The notes under the pieces are model-generated. The model was not told the DNA's origin. It searched no databases and was given only the letters and a program-made list of their open reading frames with translations. Positions 1 to 4,499 of a DNA stretch of 7,835 bases are shown piece after piece; positions within the stretch are counted from its first letter, which is position 1, and each line of letters opens with the position of its first letter. The DNA lies in the NCBI GenBank assembly GCA_035259345.1, contig DATFWK010000099.1, positions 1-7,835 of the forward strand, given 5' to 3'. Source of the DNA: DATFWK01 sp035259345 (GTDB taxonomy: Bacteria > Actinomycetota > Thermoleophilia > Miltoncostaeales > Miltoncostaeaceae). A program made the position numbers and the translations under genes.

Positions 1-1
1 C

Positions 2-121
2 CCTGACTGGGACCTCGGCACGCCCGGCCTGCGTGACCGCTGGGGCGCCGACGACCTATCACCCTTCCACGGCTGGGACAAGCGGCCCCGGCGGACCGCG
101 GAGCAACCTGCCTTATCCTGA
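2..121 (+). CDS. C-terminal end of an unrecognised protein (5' truncated by the window)
   Basis: Reading from base 2 gives 39 open codons up to a TGA at 119-121. The peptide starts PDWDLGTPGLRDRWG and ends EQPALS. Third positions are almost all G or C, and the composition (several Trp, Asp and Gly) looks like a real protein tail rather than a shadow frame. No start codon is needed because the gene enters from the left edge. I do not recognise the family from this tail. The next possible gene starts 12 bases after the stop, so the two could have been cotranscribed. The call rests on codon bias and the clean stop only. Confidence 0.45.
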   Translation, partial: PDWDLGTPGLRDRWGADDLSPFHGWDKRPRRTAEQPALS

Positions 122-124
122 ATC

Positions 125-128
125 GAGG
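125..128 (+). promoter_or_regulatory. Ribosome binding site GAGG before the ATG at 134
   Basis: GAGG lies 5 bases before the ATG at 134, which is good Shine-Dalgarno spacing. It suggests that the ATG was once a true start even though the reading frame behind it decays. Confidence 0.3.
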
Positions 129-133
129 CCGAC

Positions 134-340
134 ATGGAACAGGCCGGAGCTTGGGGATTCGAGCGCGACATTCGGCCGCTGTTTCGTGCGGCTTGTGGCG
201 CATCAGCGTTGTGCGACCCCCACGCGCCCGGCGCGTTGCTCGCGCGCCAGACGGCCGAGACACCCTCCTGGCAGGCTCGAGCGGTGCCCGGTGCGATAGC
301 CGGTGGCGAGACCACCGATATCAACGCGGCGATCGGTTAG
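134..340 (+). pseudogene. Probable remnant of a small 'DIRPLF'-type protein gene
   Basis: The frame opens with ATG behind a well-spaced GAGG. Residues 9-18 read FERDIRPLFR (bases 158-187). From memory this matches the start of a group of short uncharacterised bacterial proteins that begin with a 'DIRPLFR' motif and later carry an 'MPCD..W' motif. After this point the expected pattern is lost: third positions become mixed, and a weak 'ARCDSRW'-like echo appears in another frame near 280-305. The frame then runs to a stop at 338-340, inside the first codons of the longer version of the next gene. I read this as a 5' end with later frameshifts. It could instead be a short intact 68-residue protein, or chance. 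The family match is recalled, not computed. Confidence 0.25.
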
Positions 341-350
341 ATTGGCTCGC

Positions 351-932
351 GTGCGCCCGCTGCTGGTGACGTTCGCCGGTGGAGAGAGTGGATCATGGGC
401 GATCGAGCGGCTCGAGACCGTCGCCGGGGCGCCTCTCGAGCCCGCGGCTCGACTCGAAGTGATCGAGGGCGAGGCAATGAGACGGCTGCGCGGTGAGTCG
501 AAGTGGACCCTGCGTGGCGTGACGAGCAACGAACGCTACGTCTCACGAATCGAGCACGAGACCTTAGTCGGAGAGCAGGAGCCGCTTGGGCGCGCGAGAT
601 CGACCCGAGCTGCGCTGATCCCGATCACCAAGTCAGAGGTTTGGTGGGAGTTGTCTCAGGATGAGCGCCGCCGGATCTTCGAGGAGAGCTCGCATCACGT
701 CGCGACTGGACTCGAGTACTTGCCGGCGATCGCCCGCCGGCTCCACCACGGCCGCGACCTCGGCGAGCCGTTCGACTTCCTGACCTGGTTCGAGTTCGCG
801 CCGGAGCACGTATCCGCGTTTGAGGAGCTCGTCCGCCGCCTGCGCGAGACCGAGGAGTGGCACTACATCGAGCGCGAGATTGACATCCGGCTCTTCCGTG
901 AGCCAGCCGAGGAGCCCGGCCGCCAGAGCTGA
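351..932 (+). CDS. cld: Chlorite dismutase (Cld) family heme protein, short dimeric type
   Basis: The protein has 193 residues from the GTG at 351. Motifs in order are LVTFAGG, WTLRGVTSNERYV, AALIPITKS, WWELSQDERRRIFEESSHH, YLPAIARRL, PFDFLTWFEFAPE, TEEWHYIEREIDIRL. They follow the short chlorite dismutase of Nitrobacter winogradskyi (NwCld) almost block for block. By that alignment the proximal heme ligand is His116 (second His of SSHH) and the distal catalytic Arg is Arg129 (PAIAR). They are 13 residues apart, as His114 and Arg127 are in NwCld. Known family role: heme b enzyme turning chlorite into chloride and O2. Whether chlorite is the natural substrate here is inference. GTG at 303 and TTG at 342 are in-frame alternatives; none has a clear ribosome binding site, and 351 fits the family N-terminus best. 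No signal peptide is seen, so it is probably cytoplasmic. Codon use is softer than in the genes to the right, with a TTA Leu codon at 564-566. Confidence 0.9.
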   Translation: MRPLLVTFAGGESGSWAIERLETVAGAPLEPAARLEVIEGEAMRRLRGESKWTLRGVTSNERYVSRIEHETLVGEQEPLGRARSTRAALIPITKSEVWWELSQDERRRIFEESSHHVATGLEYLPAIARRLHHGRDLGEPFDFLTWFEFAPEHVSAFEELVRRLRETEEWHYIEREIDIRLFREPAEEPGRQS

Positions 933-1149
933 TCGCACAGCGCACCACCGCTCCTGGCCTCGGCGCACTTCCGCAATGCGCGAATGGTCGCTCTGGCCGA
1001 GGCGGTCGAGAACCGGAGGCGCGTGGACGGCGAGCAGCGCGAGGCCCACGAAGCCGTCACCGCCGCCGCCGGGCCGAAACCCCCACTTCAAGCGCATCGC
1101 GGTAACCATCGAGCATCTCGGCGTCCGGCTCCCGGAAGGAAGGCGGTAG
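933..1149 (+). pseudogene. Possible frameshifted coding fragment, family unknown
   Basis: Two adjoining frames look protein-like. From about 963 to 1079, in the same frame as the Cld gene and beyond its TGA, the translation includes HFRNARMVALAEAVENRRR and then DGEQREAHEAV, with mostly G/C third positions. From about 1081 to the TAG at 1147-1149 the next frame reads PHFKRIAVTIEHLGVRLPEG. The switch falls at an AAACCCCC run (1077-1084), a typical place for a small indel or a sequencing error. Joined, they would give a charged helical segment with a C-terminal tail. No credible start is visible. I do not recognise the family. This may be the end of a decayed gene, or chance in GC-rich DNA. Confidence 0.22.
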
Positions 1150-1469
1150 CGGGGACAAGGGCGTGGCGTTTTTGCCAATGCATAACCGTTGTTCTATTGC
1201 GTCAGAGTCACGCTTAGCCGACAGTATGGACGCGGGTGAGGCAACCGAACGTGGTGCGTTGTTCGAGCCACGGCCACGCGTGGGGAATCCGTTGCTCCTC
1301 ACGCAGGCCAGGGGTCTCCGCCCGGGCGTGCGACATGACGCGCCTGGGATCGCGGGGCTCATGCCGCTCGCGCCCAGCGGTCCCCTATCGACAACGGGCG
1401 CACTCGGCTCCGGCATCGGGAGTCGAGTTGGCGAGGCGAGCGACGTCGCAGCGCCGACCTGGTGCGTCG
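1150..1469. other. Intergenic stretch with no supported gene
   Basis: These 320 bases lie between the coding scrap and the end of the leftward operon. No frame on either strand has consistent third-position bias, a ribosome binding site and a plausible protein. Bases 1164-1230 are visibly less GC-rich. A weak hairpin is possible (TGGC 1164-1167 with GCCA 1174-1177), and there is a 10-base palindrome CCACGCGTGG at 1274-1283. Neither is strong enough to call as a site. I found no tRNA or terminator with a T-run. Confidence 0.5.
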
Positions 1470-2126
1470 TTAGTCGTCGAGGCGCAGCGTGGCTACGAGC
1501 GCCTCCGCGAGGAAGCGCGTGTGAGCGCGGAGCGCGGCCTCGTGGCCGATCTGGTTGACGACCGCCACGTCGGCGACTGCATCCGGCCCGGCTCGGCTGA
1601 CCGCGAGCTGCTTGGCGTGCTTGTCCATGGCGAAGATCGTGTCGGCAAGCACCGTCTGGTGGTTCGCCATCCACGTCAGCGCCTTGTGGGCGCTCGCGGC
1701 TTCCGAGCCGAGGGCGTCCTCGAGGGCGCGCAGGAACACCCGGTGCCAGGCTCCGATCCGCACTCGACGCCGGGCCATGACGCGAAGCGAAGGATCCTGG
1801 GCGGCCGCCGCGCCAAACTGCAACCGCAGCTCGTGCTCGGCCGCCTCCCCCATCAACTCGAGCTCCGCCTCCAGCCGGCGGGGCTCGGCCATCACCGCAG
1901 GAAGCCTCGCTGCGAAGGCCTCCAACGGGGCATGCTGACTGCCCCCCGTGGTCGCCGCCAGCGCCTCCGCGACGAAGCGCAGGTGAGCCCGGATCGCCGC
2001 GTCGCCGGCTGGGTACGGAACCGCATCGGCCGCCTCCTCGGCCAGGAGTGCTCGGAGCCGGTCGGGGTCGCTCTGCATCCAGTGAAGGATGGATCGGAGG
2101 TGGCTGGTGTTCACCTGCGACGTCAA
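1470..2126 (-). CDS. Unrecognised alpha-helical protein with an internal duplication (third gene of leftward operon)
   Basis: About 218 residues, predicted soluble, rich in Ala, Leu, Arg and Glu and probably all helical. I do not recognise a family. It contains a clear internal repeat: DAAIRAHLRFVAEALAAT (residues 42-59) and EAALRAHTRFLAEALVAT (196-213) share 13 of 18 residues. Each copy is preceded by a Trp-Met pair (W16-M17 and W152-M153), so the whole protein may be two related halves or a fold closed by matching end helices. One His in each copy is conserved (H48, H202). Start choice: AAGGAG at 2139-2134 is 7 bases before the TTG at 2126 but only 1 base before the ATG at 2132, so TTG is preferred; ATG would add Met-Ser. 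High G/C at third positions confirms coding. It lies 38 bases after the 84-residue gene on the same strand, so cotranscription is likely. Confidence 0.75.
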   Translation of the reverse strand: MTSQVNTSHLRSILHWMQSDPDRLRALLAEEAADAVPYPAGDAAIRAHLRFVAEALAATTGGSQHAPLEAFAARLPAVMAEPRRLEAELELMGEAAEHELRLQFGAAAAQDPSLRVMARRRVRIGAWHRVFLRALEDALGSEAASAHKALTWMANHQTVLADTIFAMDKHAKQLAVSRAGPDAVADVAVVNQIGHEAALRAHTRFLAEALVATLRLDD

Positions 2127-2133
2127 GCTCATT

Positions 2134-2139
2134 CTCCTT
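2134..2139 (-). promoter_or_regulatory. Strong ribosome binding site AAGGAG deciding the start of the 218-residue protein
   Basis: A full AAGGAG on the minus strand sits 7 bases before TTG (2126) and 1 base before ATG (2132). The spacing argues for the TTG start. Confidence 0.65.
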
Positions 2140-2164
2140 TTCAGCCTGGGTTGCCCGGGCACGG

Positions 2165-2419
2165 CTACCGCCCGAACGTGGCCGCCCCCGGCGTCCGATC
2201 GACCGCCCCCTTGCGGGTCGCCTCGATCGCGCGCGCCCACGGCTCGTCGATGATCGCCCAGCGTGCCAGGAGCTGCTCGTGGCGCACGTGCCGGAAGTTC
2301 TCGCTCTTGGCGAAGGCGCCGACGAACTCCGACCCGCCGGCCTGAAGCGCCTGCAGCTGCCGTGCCAGGAGGTCGAGCCCAGCGCTGCCAGACCGGCGGC
2401 GATCCGATTCAGTGCCCAT
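2165..2419 (-). CDS. Small unrecognised protein, 84 residues (second gene of leftward operon)
   Basis: The frame runs from ATG at 2419 to TAG at 2165-2167. Almost every codon after the first dozen ends in G or C (for example GTC GGC GCC TTC GCC AAG), which strongly supports real coding. The protein begins with a polar stretch (residues 1-13). A helical segment follows (LDLLARQLQALQAG), then residues 30-65 including EFVGAFAKSENFRHVRHEQ and ARWAIIDEPWARAIEA. It has no Cys, no signal peptide and no membrane segment. I know no family for it. The spacing is 52 bases from the upstream decarboxylase-like gene and 38 bases to the downstream gene, which suggests one transcript. No good ribosome binding site precedes the ATG, so translation may depend on the upstream gene. 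A partner or accessory role for the neighbouring proteins is inference. Confidence 0.6.
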   Translation of the reverse strand: MGTESDRRRSGSAGLDLLARQLQALQAGGSEFVGAFAKSENFRHVRHEQLLARWAIIDEPWARAIEATRKGAVDRTPGAATFGR

Positions 2420-2471
2420 GTGCCGGTGTTTGGCCGGGGGGCGGAGGCGGGCGCCGGCCCCCGGCGAAACG

Positions 2472-3143
2472 CTACGCGGCCAGCGGCTCCTCTCCGCCCG
2501 GATAGCAGAACGAGGCGTTCGGCGAGTAGAAGCCCCAGGTCACCTGAAGCGGCTCGGCCGGGCGCAGGGCCGAGACGGGATGGTCCGGCTCGAGGAAGTC
2601 GAAGGTCAGGACCTCCCACGGCTGCACGAGGCCCGCGTGGAACGGGTAGAGCCCGCTGACCAGCCGGCCGTCGACGTCGGTGATGTAGCGCAGCTGGCCC
2701 CGGCCGGTGACGGCCACCTCGCCGACGCGGGCGGTGGTGCGGATGACCGGCGTGCCGTCGGCCGACGTCGTCGCCGTGAGGACGCCGTCGGCGATCTCGA
2801 GCGTCGTCTCGCCCGGGCTCGCTGGGACGCCGCGCTTCGACGCGTACCCCCGCATGTCCGGGTTCGAGTTGAAGTAGTGGGTCCACCAGCGCCCGGGGAC
2901 GGCGCCGTCCGGCGTGTCCTGGCCCTTGAGGTCCGCGCCGCAGTAGGTGAGCGAGTACGCCTCGAAGCCCGACGTCTGGTCCGTGGTGTCCACGACGTAC
3001 TGATTGATGAAGCACTGTGCGTTGTCGGCCAGGTCGAGGCTCGACGGCACAAGCGCCCTCACCGCGCCGGGATCGGCGGGGATCCAGGTGAAGTAGAGCA
3101 TCCGGCTGTTGGTGACCAGCTGAGGCGCTTCGAGCACGGGCAT
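2472..3143 (-). CDS. Acetoacetate decarboxylase-like fold protein (first gene of leftward operon)
   Basis: The protein has 223 residues, with ATG at 3143 behind AAGGAG at 6-base spacing. The layout resembles the acetoacetate decarboxylase (ADC) superfamily: an N-terminal strand and 'FTWIPADPGAVRALVPSSL' (residues 18-36, the ADC 'D/PxxLxxLLPxxL' region), then FEAYSLTYCGADL (60-72), PGRWWTHYFNSN (83-94) and YASKRGVPASPG (100-111). A beta-rich C-terminal half (113-215) ends WGFYSPNASF. In true ADC a Lys in a 'GFPK' motif forms a Schiff base with the keto acid. The matching segment here reads GVPAS, so that Lys appears to be missing, with Lys103 nearby. It may therefore be a related hydro-lyase, aldolase-like or ligand-binding protein rather than a decarboxylase. 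No signal peptide is seen. It is divergent from the LacI-type gene and probably controlled by it. The fold call comes from recalled similarity; the substrate is unknown. Confidence 0.6.
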   Translation of the reverse strand: MPVLEAPQLVTNSRMLYFTWIPADPGAVRALVPSSLDLADNAQCFINQYVVDTTDQTSGFEAYSLTYCGADLKGQDTPDGAVPGRWWTHYFNSNPDMRGYASKRGVPASPGETTLEIADGVLTATTSADGTPVIRTTARVGEVAVTGRGQLRYITDVDGRLVSGLYPFHAGLVQPWEVLTFDFLEPDHPVSALRPAEPLQVTWGFYSPNASFCYPGGEEPLAA

Positions 3144-3149
3144 GGAAGG

Positions 3150-3155
3150 CTCCTT
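3150..3155 (-). promoter_or_regulatory. Ribosome binding site AAGGAG of the decarboxylase-like gene
   Basis: AAGGAG on the minus strand ends 6 bases before the ATG at 3143. This is ideal spacing and fixes the first gene start of the leftward operon. Confidence 0.75.
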
Positions 3156-3246
3156 CGAGAGGACGTCGTCGAGCGCACCGGCACGGCGCCGCCCGTGGCC
3201 AGAGACGCCGATCGGAGCGTCCCCGAGGCGGGATATGCTGGTTTGC

Positions 3247-3260
3247 CTAAGTGGTTAGAT
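3247..3260. promoter_or_regulatory. Putative LacI-family operator 1 (CTAAGTGGTTAG palindrome)
   Basis: CTAA-GTGG-TTAG is an imperfect 12-base palindrome followed by AT. It lies in the 140-base divergent space between the decarboxylase-like operon and the LacI-type gene, just downstream of a TATGCT (3234-3239) that could be a rightward -10 box. A near copy lies 25 bases further on. Even-length palindromes of this size are typical LacI-family sites. Assignment to this regulator is inference from position. Confidence 0.5.
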
Positions 3261-3271
3261 AGCGCGGTACT

Positions 3272-3285
3272 CTAAGGGGTTAGAT
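3272..3285. promoter_or_regulatory. Putative LacI-family operator 2, overlapping the regulator's ribosome binding site and start codon
   Basis: TCTAA-GGGG-TTAGA is a palindrome with 5-base arms (3271-3284). It repeats operator 1 with one changed base in the 14-base core CTAAGkGGTTAGAT. It covers the purine-rich AAGGGG that would serve as ribosome binding site and the first bases of the ATG at 3284, so binding would block the regulator's own expression. The two sites share the half-site CTAACC when read on the minus strand. Confidence 0.5.
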
Positions 3286-4303
3286 GGCTCAGCGCAAGCC
3301 GGTTCTCGGGCAGGGGGGTCCCACGCTTCGCGATGTGGCCGCGGCGGCCGGCGTGTCCGTCTGGACCGCGTCCACGACGTACAGCAATCCCGGCAAGGTC
3401 GCCGAGGCGACCCGCCAGCGCGTGCACGACGCGGCCGCCGCGCTCGGCTACCTGGGACCCCACCCCGGTGCCCGGTCGCTTGCGCGCGGGCGCACGGGGA
3501 CGATCGCGTTCGTCGCCCCTGGGGAGGTCGAGGCCCTCCTCGCCGACCCGGCCGCCGCGCTCGTGGCCCGAGGGCTTCTCACCGCGTGCGACAGGGGCGG
3601 CTACTCGATGCTGCTGTCGGGACGTGCCTCGGGCGAGATGGTCGACGGGCGGGTCTTCTTCCGCGAGGCGGCCGGGGCCGACCCGAGGGTCCCGGCGATC
3701 GTCGTCGACGGCCCGGGCCGCGACGGGGTACAGCCTGTCGAGGCAGACGTGTGCGGCGCCGCCGCGATGGTGGCTGCGCACCTCTACGACCTCGGCCACC
3801 GCGACCTCGCCGTGCTCGCCTGGCCCGGGGCAGAGGAGCGCTTGGCCGGGGTCAGGGAGGGATGGGGCGGCTCGGAGCCGCTCGCCGTCCTCGTCCTCGA
3901 CGGCGGAGCCCGAGGCGCGGGGGTCCAGCGCGCCGGAGCGACAAGCGGCCCCACGCCCGCCGCAGGCGAGGCGCTCGCACGGGCGGCCCTCACACGGCGC
4001 CCGCGTCCCACGGCGCTGCTGGCACTGAGCGACACGCTGGCCCTGAGCGCGCTGCAGGCGGCACACTGGGTCGGGCTCGACGTTCCAGGGGACGTCTCCG
4101 TCGCGGGGCTCGACGATCTGCCGGACTCGGCCGCGGCGGGCCTGACGAGCGCCCTCATTCCATACCGTCCGCTCGGCGAGCGGGCCGGCGACCTCCTTAC
4201 GGCAGAGCTCGCGGGCGAGGATGTAGCCGCCTTCCCGGAGCTTCCGACCGCCCTCAGCATCCGCCGGTCGACCGCGCCGCCGCGCGCGGGCCGGCGCAAC
4301 TGA
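3284..4303 (+). CDS. LacI-family transcriptional regulator
   Basis: The protein has 339 residues, the usual length for the family. The N-terminal helix-turn-helix spans about residues 13-57 (TLRDVAAAAGVS ... RQRVHDAAAALGY). The hinge region GARSLARG (62-69) has the conserved Leu that inserts into the operator's minor groove. The periplasmic-binding-protein-like effector domain runs from about 72 to 330, with LYDLGHRDLAVL, TALLALSDTLAL and DVSVAGLDDL blocks. The recognition helix is unusual: V26-W27 replaces the Tyr-Gln that LacI uses for base contacts, and T31 stands in place of the common Arg. The gene starts inside a palindrome repeated 25 bases upstream, which suggests autorepression. It is divergent from the decarboxylase-like operon, so it most likely controls both sides in response to a small molecule, often a sugar in this family. 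The effector cannot be read from the sequence. Start: ATG at 3284 with AAGGGG 4 bases upstream. Confidence 0.92.
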   Translation: MAQRKPVLGQGGPTLRDVAAAAGVSVWTASTTYSNPGKVAEATRQRVHDAAAALGYLGPHPGARSLARGRTGTIAFVAPGEVEALLADPAAALVARGLLTACDRGGYSMLLSGRASGEMVDGRVFFREAAGADPRVPAIVVDGPGRDGVQPVEADVCGAAAMVAAHLYDLGHRDLAVLAWPGAEERLAGVREGWGGSEPLAVLVLDGGARGAGVQRAGATSGPTPAAGEALARAALTRRPRPTALLALSDTLALSALQAAHWVGLDVPGDVSVAGLDDLPDSAAAGLTSALIPYRPLGERAGDLLTAELAGEDVAAFPELPTALSIRRSTAPPRAGRRN

Positions 4304-4307
4304 TCGC

Positions 4308-4325
4308 GGGGCCGCTCACGGCCCC
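4308..4325 (+). terminator. GC-rich hairpin after the LacI-type gene
   Basis: GGGGCCG (4308-4314) pairs perfectly with CGGCCCC (4319-4325) around a four-base CTCA loop, starting 4 bases after the stop codon. There is no T-run behind it, which is common for terminators in high-GC Actinobacteria. Its second arm overlaps the first copy of the composite repeat described below. Confidence 0.5.
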
Positions 4326-4350
4326 ATCCGTCGGGTAGCGTTGCGCGTGA
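4314..4350 (+). repeat. Composite repeat, copy 1 (GCTCACGGCC ... GTTGCGCGTGA)
   Basis: GCTCACGGCC (4314-4323) is followed after 16 bases by GTTGCGCGTGA (4340-4350). The same two blocks in the same order occur 109-117 bases downstream. Both copies lie in the leader of the acyltransferase gene. Confidence 0.5.
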
Positions 4351-4430
4351 GCAGCGGGGCGTGATCGACAGCTCCCGCGTGCAGGAGGGGCACGTGTGGG
4401 GAAGATGCCCGGGAGTTGGAGCAGCGGTGG

Positions 4431-4459
4431 GCTCACGGCCGCCCGCCGGTTGCGCGTGA
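4431..4459 (+). repeat. Composite repeat, copy 2
   Basis: GCTCACGGCC (4431-4440) and GTTGCGCGTGA (4449-4459) are exact copies of the two blocks of copy 1, with an 8-base instead of a 16-base gap. The copy ends 40 bases before the likely acyltransferase start. It may be a local duplication or a paired binding site. Confidence 0.5.
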
Positions 4460-4499
4460 ACGCCTCCCCTCTCGGCACCGTGACCACGATGGCGGCGCC

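Noticed and set aside
1164..1177. TGGC/GCCA hairpin with a T-rich loop
   Set aside because: The four-base stem is too weak, and the T-run is in the loop rather than after the stem.
633..1178. 181-codon open frame on the minus strand
   Set aside because: It covers the Cld gene in antisense. The Cld motifs on the plus strand are unambiguous.
1274..1283. Palindrome CCACGCGTGG
   Set aside because: A single 10-base palindrome in GC-rich intergenic DNA is expected by chance, and no second copy or promoter is nearby.
1236..2345. 369-codon open frame on the plus strand
   Set aside because: It is antisense to the 218- and 84-residue genes, whose codon bias and ribosome binding site are convincing. 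Parts resembling helices mirror the real strand.
1057..3015. 652-codon open frame on the minus strand
   Set aside because: It overlaps three better genes in another frame, is dominated by Arg, Pro, Gly and Ala runs, and has no recognisable domain. It is a GC-driven shadow.
2412..3275. 287-codon open frame on the plus strand
   Set aside because: Antisense shadow of the decarboxylase-like gene, without a family match.
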